In this document: one piece after another, positions 1 to 11,555 of the stretch
How the letters are laid out: the number at the start of each line of letters is the position of its first letter
Numbering within the stretch: the stretch's first letter is position 1
Assembly (NCBI RefSeq): GCF_037975245.1
Contig: NC_092573.1
Location: 6,746,501-6,810,500, forward strand
Source: Apostichopus japonicus
Lineage: Eukaryota > Echinodermata > Holothuroidea > Aspidochirotida > Stichopodidae
Direction of reading: 5' to 3'
Length of the DNA: 64,000 nt
Made by a program: the position numbers and the translations under genes
Notes under the pieces: model-generated
What the model saw: the letters and a program-made list of their open reading frames with translations, nothing else
Databases searched by the model: none
Told to the model about the DNA's origin: nothing

Positions 1-150
1 CTTGCAAAAAGCGTGGTAGGCCAGATGAACTGCGCTTACGGTGGTGTTACACGGAAATATTCGGGCATAATGATGCTGAATAAAGAAAATCATGGAATTG
101 TCGGGCAAAAATTTGAAAAAGATTCGGGCAAGCTACTGCATATTTATATT

Positions 151-201
151 CCAGATGACAAGAAATTCGGGCAAAAGTCCTGAAAAATTCGGGCAGCCTA
201 A

Positions 202-243
<42 letters not shown>

Positions 244-301
244 CCTCCTCTTAGGCTGCCCGAATTTTTCAGGACTTTTGCCCGAATTTCTTGTCATCTG
301 G
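151..301. repeat. Perfect 50-bp inverted repeat around a TA microsatellite
   Basis: Positions 151-200 and 252-301 are exact reverse complements over 50 bases, separated by a poly-A, TA-repeat and poly-T spacer of about 51 bases. The single strand would form a very stable hairpin. A fold-back MITE or a recent inverted duplication would look like this. A related short motif (ATTCGGGCAAAA) also occurs just upstream near 98-112. No coding capacity is credible; the reading frame through it is a repeat artefact. Confidence 0.85.
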
Positions 302-360
302 AAATTTGGGGGGGGGGGGGCAGTCTGCCCCCCTTGCCCCCCCCGCCTCGTACGCCTATG
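302..360. mobile_element. G/C tract followed by a hAT-like terminus
   Basis: A run of G, a run of C and the end GCCTCGTACGCCTATGG follow the inverted repeat. Read in reverse this is CATAGGCGTACGAGGC followed by a G tract. That layout, a short terminal motif with a homopolymer G tract just inside it, recurs at several other element ends in this window. The other end of the element is not visible, so this is only a likely solo terminus. Confidence 0.4.
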
Positions 361-528
361 GTTTTATCCTAATAAATTAATGTTATGCAGACATAATCAT
401 CTTTGACAATAACACGGCCAGGTAGAATGTCGACATCATACTATGATCAACATTACGTCATAATCAATAGTTGTTAACACCCAGCCGTTTGTTAAAGATT
501 ACGCAAATTTTAATAATTGGAAACTTAC

Positions 529-1421
529 CGGTGATTCTACCATATTTGCCTTGTTCTGCGCCTGCGTAGCCAGCCGTATGAGCGCCAAGACTATGTCCCA
601 TGAAGTGCATTTTTGCATAATCGGCCCCAAATTGAGTGTTCAAGACATCGGTGAGTAAAGCAATCTCTTTGCCGACGACACGAATATTTTGCCGAGCTTT
701 ATTATACAGGCTGTCTGCTCCGTTCGCCCAGTCCACCATGATAACGTTATAGTCACCCTACATATTGAAAACAAAAAGATAAACCTGTCAAAATGTTCAT
801 ATCTAAGTGTTAAATATATACGAAAACAAATTATTTTCACATTGATATGACCCTCTCCACTTCCACCCATCCATCATCACCGCTCCACGTGTGATAAAGT
901 TAGTGATAAATCTGCATACAGTATCTTATAAATATCTGTACGCGTAACGAAATTATGCCAGTTAGCCATACATTTTGAGGTGAAAATCGGCTATAAACAT
1001 TTTGTACATAAGATATTAACATATATCATTAACCCAAAACATTATACTTTGTTGGAATATAACAAAGCAACAACACAAAGATTCTTCTAAAGCTCATCTT
1101 TAATACAATTTCCAAAGGGCGCCACTACAGTTACCTTCTGTAAAAGTAAGTCTTTAATATTTTGAAAGTCGTTGTTGAAAATCGTATCAGTATAGCCGTG
1201 AATTATGAATTTGGTGTCACGATAACCCTCAAAATTAGAGGACGCTATGTTAGAAACATCTTGACGGTAGAGTTGTTGGTATCCAGACGGGTTCGTCTGA
1301 GTATAGAGATAAAACTGTGTGTTGATGTCAGCTGGGCTCCATGGCGGGAAACTATTGTCTGAACAGAATGTATCGTCTGTGAAACAACCTACATCATCGA
1401 AACAAACCTCCGAAGTCAAAA
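529..1421 (-). CDS. Pancreatic-type triacylglycerol lipase family, N-terminal part, two exons, incomplete
   Basis: Secreted alpha/beta-hydrolase of the pancreatic lipase family, expected to hydrolyse neutral lipid or phospholipid esters outside the cell. Two coding exons read right to left. Exon 1135-1421 encodes EVCFDDVGCFTDD, then PWSPADINTQFYLYT and KFIIHGY, the classic start of the mature enzyme (paired cysteines, oxyanion-region HGY). It ends at AAG/GTAACT. Exon 529-757 starts after a TAG acceptor with GDYNVIMVDWANGADSLY and carries the nucleophile elbow GHSLGAH, ending at a GTAAGT donor. The exons join in phase to give LLLQK-GDYNV. The Asp and His of the triad and the PLAT domain must lie left of the window. 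The signal-peptide exon upstream was not securely found. Placement as a lipase is confident; pancreatic, hepatic or phospholipase A1 subtype is not resolved. Confidence 0.85.
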
Positions 1422-1977
1422 CTGTTGAAATAAATAATAACCATATCTGTTAAAGATATTCGTATGTTTTACTTAAGTCTGTTGGGGTAATCCTGACCAC
1501 GGTGCTAGTCTTTAATGCACATAATTGAATACCCGTCTAAAGATCCGTATGAATACATTAATTTGGCTAGTCTTAAAAAGGATGAAGAGGCTAAGAAAAT
1601 ATGTTTTTTTTTACTGAAGTACGTGTTCTAAGCATCTTGTTAAAATTTACATTCGATTGTGATGTTTCGTATTGGTTTTTAAAAAAAAACTTGAAACAAA
1701 CAGGTGATGTCATATATGACAAATGCACACTGACAAATTTGTTTTATATTTTCTTCAAATTTACATCCAATTTTCTTTCAAATTGGTAGGAATTAACAGA
1801 ATATATACTACAGTCGTTGGTGATATCAATTGCGACGCATGCCCGAAAACAAAGTCGGAACTCTATCCAATGCAAAATAAATAAATCAATCAAAACCAGC
1901 AAAAATAAAGCATTTTGCTGTCCGTGCACGACTATGACAACTTACCTGCATGTTTGATCCAAGTTCAATTCAAAAAC
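1422..1977. other. Upstream region of the lipase gene, no secure exon
   Basis: This stretch should contain the first intron and possibly the signal-peptide exon of the lipase on the minus strand. A hydrophobic minus-strand frame near 1744-1929 (QNALFLLVLIDLFILHW) looks signal-peptide-like but begins with GTG, not ATG, and a matching donor of the right phase was not found. A nearby ATGCAG/GTAAGT at about 1942-1953 has the wrong phase for exon 1135-1421. Confidence 0.35.
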
Positions 1978-4900
1978 AATACTGTTATAATGAAAAAGGT
2001 GATCATTGAACCTTGAATTAACGATGTTAATTCTAAAACGATGCTAATTCTAACTCTTCTCTGATAGAATTTTAGCGATAAAAAAACCATCTAATATATG
2101 TATATAATTAACTATTCAAATACTAACTTACCCGAAGAACAAGTCAATGAGTAGAGAAACAGAAATAATGAAATATTAGACCGCATCCTCAATTAGCAAA
2201 ATAATTGTTCGATTCTACAAGAAAGGTTCTGCTATTATACGTGTATAAGTAACGAGTGAAAATTTAGATTACATTCATCTTATTTTATAAGAATCTTCTC
2301 CAACAATATTTGATTCACTGCCAAAAGTTTTTATTTGACGAAGAGATTAAGACTATTGTTATACTTTAAGCTGGTATTTACTTTGTTTACCATGCGGTTT
2401 AAATTACAAGGAAAGATAACGGATGGGATAGCCATATGGGCAACTCTCATAGATTATCAGGTGTTTACGGAGAAGTCTTATCAGAAAACAAAACGCTTTC
2501 CCGAAGCCACTGTTGACCAATTGAAACAAAATAGAACACCTTTTGAAATGACTCATTTCATAAATCATCAATATAGTTAGTTGTAAACGTCTTCAGATGA
2601 ATTCACGCAATGCATATACTTTCATCTTGGGTTCCTTTTCATTAACTGGAAATGTGAAAGCTATTATGTTTATTTCTGTTTTGGAGTATAAAATTGTATA
2701 TCGAGTATTTATCACATGTTTACGAAGCCATATTAGTATCATGCAAAATTAACTATACTCCCTTCACATCATAGACTGTCGATTTGTTATCTCAATAATT
2801 TGTTCTCACCCTATTTTGTTATTACAAATGAGAATATCATTATCGCATTAATTTGTTGTAATATTGTAATCACATGTACTCTTCCGTACATTTTGTTTAC
2901 TGCCTGTAATAAAAGTTGATAAACGAGGGTGATATATTCCAATTCATTTGGTTATTTTCTCCGTTCTCCTTCTAAAGTGAACGACTTTGACGTCACAGTA
3001 AATAGGTTGCATTTCTCCGTGACTTCAGAAACCTTCAAAAAGAGATAATCGTTTAAATAACTAAGATTAAAGAGGGCCTCATTTACCGGTTGTAGAAGAT
3101 TTGGGTGATAAGCGTTCACAGGTTATTTTTCGAACACTTATTTTTAGGATATAAAGAGGTTTTCTGACACTAATAATAGCATGTTTAATGATAAGCATTA
3201 TAAACAGACTTGACGTTATCACATACGCCAGTATGACTCCTCTCTGCAATGCTATAGAACTGGATTTTCTTATCAAAGGGTATATTACGTTGTCGTGAAT
3301 CATTTTCCTCTAGAAACAGGTTTGTCAAATTAAATTCTGTCAAAATGGACAATAAATTAGAATATATTTAAAGTCGATGCTTTTCGTCAGGCTGGCAGCT
3401 CTAACGATATCAGAGAATGTTATTTTTTAATATTTTCAGAGCTGATCAGATGTACTATATTAATATGCTATGACCATGATGATATAGTGCATTTATAACC
3501 TACCATCTTCTTGATTCTGGTACAGGGATATAATCGTATATATGTGTTTATAGCGAGTGTAACAGCATGCAAAGAGGAACCTTTTAGACCATTTCTTCCG
3601 TCAAAGTAACCACATAACAGTTTGTCTGTAATCATTGAACCTCTATCTTAATCAATCTCAATCTCGCCAATCTCTCCTCTGGCCCATCACACCTCCTTAC
3701 TCTCCATGCTACCTCTTCCTGGTCGAATTCTCTCCCTTCCAGTTGTTAGCTGGTGGTTGTGTTCCTCTCTGGCTTACACCAAGAGATGAGCCCCTTCGAA
3801 TACAACAGCCAGTTGGGACAATTTCCTGATGCTATAACCTCTCTAAACTGTACTCCCATATCATGCTTCAAAGCACTGGTATTGGCAGTTCAAACAGTTC
3901 CTACCCTTTATCTGATAGAAACATGACATTCATACTGTGAAGAAAAAAATGTCCCAACTGGGTGAATACAATGTCATTACGGGTTGTGGTTTTAAGGATG
4001 GGTGCTTAGGAATCTGCATAGGAAGTGAAATAGCGCCAACATCTCACTTTTGTACGCGCGACTCCTTTATAACAGCCATTCATTGCAATGATTGCACAGT
4101 TATACAGCGTACGGTACCCGAAAGTAGGTTCTTATTCTGACGTCTTCTGTGACGTCATTAATTATAGTTTATTTGACGTTACTTGTTAAACGTTGATTCT
4201 GTTTCATGGAAAACATAAACCGGCATAGGCCTATATATTTCACTCTTAATTCAGAAATGCTTGAATCTGGCATTTGTGAATGTCTACAAATTACTCATAC
4301 CGAAGAAGAATAGTGTTCTTGTGATATTTAAGAAGTCTTGCAAATTTCCTTCTCTTTGCTTTCTCCGACTCTGTTTGAGCTCAAAGGTAAAAAAGTATTG
4401 TCGAAGTGAAAGTTGTATTAGACTGATGTAAGTAATACGTGAATGTATTTCCTACGTAGCGTTTTCGAGACGTTGATAATGAAACTTGTGATTGTTTGTA
4501 GCATAAGTGAACTTGAAGCAAACAGGTGTGATGTCATAGTTGCACACTAACAACAAAATATTTTTGTTTTGTTTACTTTTCACTTATTGCTTTCACTCTG
4601 GATTGGATAGGGTTCCAACTTTACCCATTGGGGGTATGGAGTTAACAATATACCAATAACTGTGCATGGTGTATTGATAATTTGGAGATGAAAGTTTAAT
4701 GAAATACATAAACATATATTCGTCGGAATGCTTCTATGACAGCACAAGTTCCGTTTTGGTACAAAACGTATCAACTTCAAATGCTGTTATCTCAAAAATA
4801 GAGCATATAGTAAAGGGATGCAAATTGAACCACGATACCATTTCTCCATTTCTATGGTAGTTTTTTTCTTAAATCAGATCAAATGAAAATGTCACCTGGC

Positions 4901-5785
4901 ATATCCTAATATATTCCATAATTGCTTTATATTTGTGTCATTAAATATTTGAGATTTTTTATTGCCGAGTGAAGTACAATTAATTTGCTAATAGCATAAT
5001 TCGTATTTGGTATGAATAAATTAGTCATAAATGATAAATTGCATATACATGAAATAAGGTGGCTACTTTCCTGTAAATATAGTCTTTGCATTAAACAGTA
5101 ACTTATAGCCTCAAATGAAGAACAGTGAGAGAATATAGTGAATTCTATGAAAAGTCTCAAGCATATTTATTTCTGACGTCACTTTGGTCATTCAGATATT
5201 CATGAGTGCAATTGGGCCAATTAAAACTATATACTTGAATATTCACGAGTGGAAGCTTTAACTTCTTGTGTATGTGGCATATTTTATGTTGTATTTGTTG
5301 TGTATGTGTGTGTTTGTTTTTGCTTAATACTGGTTGAGATTCCTGCTTCATTAGTCTGTTCAAAAATTTTGTGAGTGAGCATCTTCCCCCCCCCCCCCAA
5401 CCCCCACCACATTCCCAAACAATAAAATTATCCTTTACTCCCAAGTTCACCTACCTGATCTATTTCTCAACACATCAATTCATAATTACTCATTACACTT
5501 GAAATTTACATCTAGAGTTGATCTTTATGGTTAATGAGATCCAGACCATCGTAATTGTTGACTTACTTAATGGGTTTGAGTTCCGTCTTGTTTCAACTAC
5601 TTTGTAACCTATCATTTCGTGAATCAACCACGATCGCGCACAGAGGTTTACATTGTAACCATGCATGTTATACAGGAAATGTAATGTTTTAGGGCTAGCA
5701 TAAAATCGAAAGAGATAGATAGATAGAGAGAGAGAGAGACCACTACACTATGTGGAGAGAGAGACACACTTTCGGATTCAAGTTG
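1978..5785. other. Non-coding part of duplication copy 1
   Basis: No credible gene is seen. The same sequence recurs at 19252-24225 with scattered substitutions and indels, apart from the LINE inserted in the second copy. Short conserved frames (for example 3635-3829 and 3937-4140) are present in both copies but show no domain, no splice context and no codon-position pattern that I can recognise. A poly-C tract lies near 5387-5398 and a short GA repeat near 5713-5740. Confidence 0.6.
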
Positions 5786-7080
5786 AAAAAAACCCAGCAC
5801 AAATCGAGCAGTTGATACAGTTCGAAAAGGATATGCTCAATATGACTAAGAACAACCCCTTCCAGTCTCTACTTGAGGCGGACATTGACCATATTTACAT
5901 TACATCATAGAAAAAGCTAGTCGTGCATGCGGACAAAACAAGGAACATGTTTTTAATGGACAACATCAGCTACAACACACCTCTCACCGATAACATAATC
6001 CCCAAAATATAGACTTGCCGAAGCAGAATTTGTCGACCAAATCGACACCGAGTTCACATATATTGCTGATGAGCAGAAATTAAGTGACAGAATAAATAGA
6101 ACTGACGCGAAGAAAGCATACATCACCATGTAGGATCACAAAGAAAATTTCGAGAAAAAACCCCGAAATGCAGATATATCAACTATACGAGAATTAGGAA
6201 ATGTGGGTCAACAAATGCTAGACCGTATTAACAGTGAATTTAAACTAAACTCTCAGGTCAACCAGTGGAGAAATACCCAATCTGTATTGGAATGGCTCCA
6301 AAACCGCCTATCCTTCTTAGTCTTTGACAAAGTAGACTTCTACCCATCCATAACCGAGAAGGCTCTTCGCCACATCTTGAAAATGGTCCCGCCAGTTCCC
6401 CCGAACTTGGGACACACCACCATCATGCATGCAAGTCCCACCTTCGTGACAATAAAGGAAAATGTGGGTGAAAAGGGTCTCCCGCAACACCTTCGACGTC
6501 ACCGTGGGTGGCTAGGACGGCATCTAAATATGTGAATTCATAGGCCTGTTCATTCTATATCATCTAGATCAGAAGCTAAAAATTCACCTGGCCAGCATAG
6601 GCCTTCTTAGAGACGACGGCCTTCCCGTCATAACAACCATCCAGGCCCCAAAGCAGACCGCGCTAGCAAGCAACTAATCCAGATTTTCCAGTCATTTGGC
6701 CTACAAATAACCGTCCAAACCAACCTCACATCAGTCAACTATACCTAGATATCAACCTTAACCTTGTAATCGGCATACACCAACTAAACAGGAAACCCGA
6801 TGACCTACCCATGTACATCAACGCGAAATGCAACCACCCACCACCTATAATCAGGCACATTCCCGTTACCGTAAGGAAAACAATATCTTTGCTATCATCG
6901 AACCGCGACGTCTTGAATGCTGCCGCTCGCGTATATGACGAAGCACTGAATTGAATTGGATACACAGAATCCGACCAGTACACCCAACTTAAACAAGGTC
7001 ATGAATGCCAAGAGCGTCAAATCCCCCCCTCCCCTCTTTTCAGTATGAATGTGAAGACCAATATTCAACAGAAACACCAT
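5786..7080 (+). pseudogene. Decayed reverse-transcriptase-like retroelement gene, copy 1
   Basis: Broken pieces in changing frames recall a family of invertebrate retroelement polymerases. They include FEKDMLNMTKNNPFQSLLEA near 5820-5875, a HADKTRNMFLMDN segment near 5930-5965, then VNQWRNTQSVLEWLQ and VDFYPSITEKAL near 6250-6365. The last resembles the first aspartate-bearing RT motif. A downstream piece, MYINAKCNHPPP, near 6810-6845 resembles the Asn-His-Pro motif that follows the polymerase core, with RVYDEALN and a GYT piece after it. Stops and frameshifts interrupt it throughout, so it is inactive. The same decayed copy is present at 24225-25520, so the decay mostly predates the duplication. 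Penelope-like or a related order is my best guess. Confidence 0.65.
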
Positions 7081-7403
7081 AAAAGTCAGCTGTATAGCTG
7101 CACGAAAAATATGAAGTCAATCATCCAATCACATAACTCAAAAATCGCCAAGGAGACAAGCAAATCGACCCCTGCTAGATCATGTGACTATAAATATACA
7201 CAAAGTTTCCCCCACTCTGGAAATGTATAACCAAGTAAAGGTAATAAATGTAAACACAAATGTGATCCTTAGAAGTTTCAGAAAGGTCGGTACACGCGGC
7301 AGCGAAAGTTTTACTTGTCAGTCTATACTTCACGTTGACATAATAACTCTAAACAAGGAAATGCGATAATGACATACAATACTATATACATATACAAGAT
7401 TAA
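7081..7403. other. Upstream region of Ig receptor gene 1
   Basis: No gene is seen. The stretch is shared with copy 2 (25521-25859). A TA-rich segment, TACTATATACATATAC, lies near 7379-7394 and could act as a TATA-like element, but this is weak. Confidence 0.35.
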
Positions 7404-7423
7404 GGAAGTAAGACATAACTTCC
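7404..7423. promoter_or_regulatory. Inverted pair of ETS-like sites upstream of Ig receptor 1
   Basis: GGAAGT at 7404-7409 and ACTTCC at 7418-7423 form a dyad of ETS-type cores about 150 bases before the receptor start codon. Both are conserved at 25860-25879 in the second copy. ETS factors often control blood-cell and immune genes in animals. That this pair is functional is inference. Confidence 0.35.
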
Positions 7424-7574
7424 TGTATGCACAAGGAAAGCGTTTATACAGAGAAGTCTCAATATCACAACCAACAAACCCGTGAATTGCGATTGCACAT
7501 ATTTTGTGTGATATGTTGTATGTATCCTAGCTCAATCTTCTCAATTCTTATCAGCTTTGAATTCATATTTTGTT

Positions 7575-9029
7575 ATGGCGCTTTTTGTCGCATTTATCGT
7601 ATTAATGAGCTGTTTGCTTCGGTCTGCTTACGGAGACGAAATGTTGGCTTTTAATACCACAATTTCTGAAGGAGTTTTCTTGGCTTACACCGGTAATGCA
7701 GTAGTTCTGACCTGTAATCCTCTTGAAGGTGCAGTGAATGTTGAGATACTGAAAGGGAGAGATAATACGTTGTTACTTCATAACGGACAGGTAAAAACAA
7801 GCGACGGACGCTATCGAGTTCAATCACCCAGAGAAGGGTATAAGTTATTGATTCAAGATCTTAAAACGTCGGATTCAGATGTGTATACATGTACCTGGGA
7901 TTTCAAGTGGCGTCATTGGTATCGAAAGCTGTTTTGGAACGGTGATTTACACGCAGAACTTCGAGTGGTCAATCGTCAGATGGAAGAATGTGTCCTAATG
8001 AATGGATTTGACGGCATATTTTTCGTAGGAGAGACATTTGATGTATACTGTCCTAAAAACATTGCTATTAATCTATACATTAAAAAGGGAACTGAAAATA
8101 TCGATGTGCAGTCGACACTTGAAGATACTAAGTTCGAGAACGTGGAGTTGAGACGTATACATAATATATCGGCACAATATAATAACAGCAGGTTGGTGTG
8201 TAGTGAGGAAGGCAGTGACTACTGTAACTCAAGTCCAAATATTACTGTATACGAAGATTTACAAGTAACGGTAGAGCCTCAGACTGTAAATGTTATTGAA
8301 GGAGGAAACATAAGTCTTGCATGCCGTATTTTTCCTCTGATACCATCAGCATCAATCGAATGGGATTTATCTGGAAGCTGGAATATCATTTCCAATGTCA
8401 ACGTGTCTCACACAGTTAACGGATACAGATCGATAATACTCACGGTTAACTTTCAAAATGTAACAGAAGTAGAAGATCAATATTCGATCAAATGCAGAGT
8501 AATCGCAGGATCAAAGAATAAAACCAAGATGGTAACCATACAGCAAGAACGAAAAATAACCACCGACGTCACCATGACAACGAAATCATCGACCGGGATT
8601 AGTCAAATAACCACCGACGTCACCATGACAACGAATTCACTGACGGGGAATAGTCAAATAACCACCGACGTCACCATGACAACGAAATCATCGACTGGGA
8701 TTATTCAAATAACCACCGACGTCACCACGACAACCAATTCACTGACGGGGATTGGGCAGACACAGTCGAGGTTACAAGACGAAAACAGCAAAATATTGAT
8801 CATTGTTATACCACTTATTGCTACACTGGTGGTTATTTTCGGGGTCTTTGGTGTAACTTTGTACATAAAAAGGTCAAAGAGAGACGCAATCACAACAAAA
8901 ATTAGAAACATTGACACCTTTGATCAAACAACTTATGCCAATGCGAAGATTGAGATACAACTCACGGAAAATGATTCTGAACTCATACACAATACAGTTT
9001 ACGAATCATACATGCACGGAAAAACTTGA
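7575..9029 (+). CDS. Immunoglobulin-superfamily type I membrane receptor, paralogue 1
   Basis: Single-exon receptor of 484 residues. I start at ATG 7575 because it opens directly on a signal peptide (MALFVAFIVLMSCLLRSAYG); the frame is open slightly further upstream without an ATG. Residues 25-132 form a V-like Ig domain (Cys47, then DSDVYTCTW with Cys106). Residues 139-225 form a second, odd Ig-like region with cysteines 139, 159, 209 and 217. Residues 228-325 form a third Ig domain (Cys250, Cys307). Many N-glycosylation sequons follow the ectodomain. Residues 328-395 are a Thr/Ser-rich stalk of four 17-residue repeats, 408-430 span the membrane, and a 50-residue tail carries YANA (a YxN SH2-type motif) and VYESYM. 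No canonical ITIM or ITAM is present. Recognition or adhesion at the cell surface is inferred; no named orthologue is recognised. Confidence 0.85.
   Translation: MALFVAFIVLMSCLLRSAYGDEMLAFNTTISEGVFLAYTGNAVVLTCNPLEGAVNVEILKGRDNTLLLHNGQVKTSDGRYRVQSPREGYKLLIQDLKTSDSDVYTCTWDFKWRHWYRKLFWNGDLHAELRVVNRQMEECVLMNGFDGIFFVGETFDVYCPKNIAINLYIKKGTENIDVQSTLEDTKFENVELRRIHNISAQYNNSRLVCSEEGSDYCNSSPNITVYEDLQVTVEPQTVNVIEGGNISLACRIFPLIPSASIEWDLSGSWNIISNVNVSHTVNGYRSIILTVNFQNVTEVEDQYSIKCRVIAGSKNKTKMVTIQQERKITTDVTMTTKSSTGISQITTDVTMTTNSLTGNSQITTDVTMTTKSSTGIIQITTDVTTTTNSLTGIGQTQSRLQDENSKILIIVIPLIATLVVIFGVFGVTLYIKRSKRDAITTKIRNIDTFDQTTYANAKIEIQLTENDSELIHNTVYESYMHGKT
8556..8759 (+). repeat. Four tandem 51-bp repeats encoding the receptor stalk
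   Basis: Each 51-base unit encodes 17 residues beginning ITTDVT and ending in a TG-xx-Q pattern. Four units are present here and two at 27016-27117 in the paralogue, so repeat number has changed since the duplication. The threonine and serine content suggests O-glycosylation of an extended stalk. Confidence 0.9.
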
Positions 9030-9318
9030 TTGATAGAACTTAACAAAACACTGACTTTCATGGGTCTATAAAGTAGTCAATTTGCTTGTTCATTTAAACT
9101 CACACACATACACACCCACAAACATCACTGTAATGGCATTTGGAAAAATACAGTCATGTACGTATATATGTTTATATATAGTAGAAAATATAAGGACAAC
9201 ATGTAATGCCTTTAAATCCAACATAATATTTAGAATAGAATAGATATAACTACACGCTACACAAATTTTCGGACACCCTGGTCCTTCGTCAGGTGTAAAA
9301 AGAGTGATTGATATCACG
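9030..9318. other. 3' flank of Ig receptor 1
   Basis: Non-coding. A segment of roughly 100 bases (about 9150-9245, TA-rich) is absent from copy 2. No clear AATAAA polyadenylation signal is seen close to the stop codon. Confidence 0.4.
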
Positions 9319-9864
9319 CTAGTCTACCGTATAAGCCCCAGACTGCACAAGGTGCTTGAACCCGAAAAGAAAAGCCATATCCCTATTGAGACCATGACAG
9401 TGTGAACATACTTTAAGGATCAATTCGACTTCCTTCAAGTTTCTGTTACTATGGTCAGATAAATTACCCAGAATTATGGCAAACTTAAGACAGTCGATAT
9501 TGTGTTGTGGAAGATTAAAATGTTCAGCCACTGGAAAACTGGTTTTGTTCAGTCTGATTGTGCTTTTGTGATTATTAAGTCGTATACGAAAAGGAGTGGA
9601 GGTTTGGCCAATGTATTGTATATCAGGACAGAGAACACAAGTGATAAGATATATCACAAAGAGAGTGTCACAATTGTATGGACCTGGATGTAAACACATC
9701 CCTGAAGGAGAGAGCTGAATGTCAGGGTCCGTGATCATGTGATGGTTATATTTATATATATATATATTCCTCACAAAATTTGGAAGTAAACAAAAAACAA
9801 GTTTTGTAATTTTTCCACCATGTTTTACGAGAACTTTAGTGATTGATCTACAACATCCTACCAT
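9319..9864 (-). pseudogene. GIY-YIG endonuclease fragment of a Penelope-like retroelement, copy 1
   Basis: The minus-strand frame of 181 residues contains LFVIYLITCVLCPDIQYIGQ followed by TSTPFRIRLNNH, the two signature strands and the arginine-bearing helix of a GIY-YIG nuclease. Next comes PVAEHFN and a terminal KEVELILKV...GLN segment typical of the C-terminal endonuclease of Penelope-like elements. The reverse transcriptase expected upstream is missing and a TA microsatellite interrupts the N-terminal side, so this is a truncated remnant. It points opposite to the decayed polymerase at 5786-7080 and is unlikely to belong to the same insertion. The frame is still open here but has a stop in copy 2. 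Confidence 0.75.
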
Positions 9865-10826
9865 TGGAATATGTGGGGAAGATATGTAATGATTGAATCA
9901 AGTATTGCATATGTGCATTTCTGCCCATATGTTACTTTTCGTCAGGTACTAAGACAATAGCTTGACGTTAACGAATAAATCTATACGTCGAACAATATGT
10001 TTTTATGGTAAACAATAATGAAGCTGAAAAGAAGGTATTCGAAAAGGAATAACTCATATACAGGTATATTGATTTCTAAAATAAGTTTTAATCTCTTTTT
10101 TCTGTTGCATGCCCACTATTATACCAGAAATATCATTCTTAAAAGTGTCTTAGAACTAACTTTCAGTCATACAGCTAACATGGAAGGCTCGCACATTGCC
10201 AACCATCTCTATGACGTCAATACGTCATTGACGAAGTCTCAAAAGTTACAAAACAAAATCCATTTCAACAACTATGGTGTTTTTGTCCTATAGTTGTTTA
10301 AGTGAATTGGTTACATTAAATAAACACCGGTTAGGTGTTGCAGCAGAGAAAACGAAAGGTTACTCTATTCAAAGTTACTTCCTTTAGAACAGAAACAGAA
10401 ACATGAACAGAAACAGAAACATGAACAGAACCGAACAGAAAGAAACAGAACGCTCTCGCAGAAATCGATATTTAGACGATCAGTCTTAATTGGCAACCTG
10501 TTATAGCATTGTATGATAACGTTTACATTGTATTATATATAGACGTCAAGCAGTAACGGTAGATAGAACGATTGTCCCTGGTTATTTTTTCATTTCTTTT
10601 GAAGTTTAACGCAGATAGCCATAGTTTTCCTGTATCCATCATGATAACCTGTAACAATATCCTAGGTTGTAAAATTATCGCATGTTACAATACTTTATTC
10701 ATAGTCTGTACATACTGAGATAAGGTACTCTATTTCAATACCTCAGATAATCAGAACGGAGAAATTTTAAGAAGGATCTTGTGACGCGGTCGCTTTGTTC
10801 TCCTGCTAATGGAGCCAGATGTATTA
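9865..10826. other. Non-coding sequence with a short minisatellite
   Basis: Shared with copy 2 at 28154-29037. A GAACAGAAACA-type tandem repeat lies at about 10386-10450 and is shorter in copy 2 (28678-28722). No gene is seen. Confidence 0.5.
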
Positions 10827-10900
10827 CATTAACCAGAGACGTAGCCAGAAATTTGAAGGGGGGGGGGGGGAGCATCAGAATTTGAAAAGGGGCACTTCTC
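10827..10900. mobile_element. hAT-like terminus shared by both duplicates
   Basis: CAGAGACGTAGCCAGAAATT followed by a G tract closely resembles the ends of the 11485-13701 element. The same end is at about 34416-34465 in copy 2 (CAGGGAAGTAGCCAG), so this insertion predates the duplication. The opposite end was not located with confidence. Confidence 0.5.
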
Positions 10901-11484
10901 ACAAAAGGAGCATTTTTTACATTTAACGGAACGCCATGACTGTACAAAGCAAAATTTGCCCAAAATGTCTCCCACGTTGCAGGAAATAACCAATACTATT
11001 TATAAGAGTTTTACGTAGCAGACGAACTTTCAGCAGAAAGATTGAGAAGGGTCGCTTAGCTTAATGATTGGGAATACAGCAGCAAATGTATTCAAGAAAT
11101 GCATGTTAGAATAACCAACGTCATTCTCTAATATAAAAAAAGCTTTACGTCCTGGTTCACACCTATATATATATATCCGTCTGATCAATGTTAAGGCCAT
11201 TGTACTCCAAAAGTTAACTGTTTGTTTAAGAACTTTCTTGACGGAATTGTTCACATGTGTTAAGCTATATAGCTATATAACTTAGCACAGTTTAAAGTGT
11301 GCAATACCAGCTACGTATCCCGCAATGATCGTTATGTCGGTCACTGTATTTTCGTACGTCTTGATATAAACACATCGGCTCGTGTTGCTATGCCAATTTG
11401 ACGCAGACGCAGTATGCCTTTTCGTCAGATCGTTATGCTGTACAACGCAGTGTTATTTTATTTGCGTATTTATATTGTTTGGAG
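10901..11484. other. Non-coding sequence of the duplication tail
   Basis: No gene is seen. It aligns with about 34466-36345 in copy 2, where the TTAA-flanked element 34862-36116 interrupts it. Confidence 0.5.
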
Positions 11485-11555
11485 CAGCGACGCAGCCAGG
11501 AATTTGAAAGGGGGGAGCACTTTTTGCGATGGATATGGATTTTCAAAGTTGTAGG

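Noticed and set aside
1744-1929. Signal-peptide-like minus-strand frame as lipase exon 1
   Set aside because: It starts with GTG and no donor of the phase needed by exon 1135-1421 was found.
3635-3829. Short frame conserved in both duplicates (also 22087-22281)
   Set aside because: Conservation is explained by the segmental duplication; neighbouring non-coding sequence is equally conserved.
5786-9864. Reverse transcriptase and GIY-YIG pieces as one retroelement around the Ig gene
   Set aside because: They lie on opposite strands with an intact receptor gene between them, so they are better read as separate remnants.
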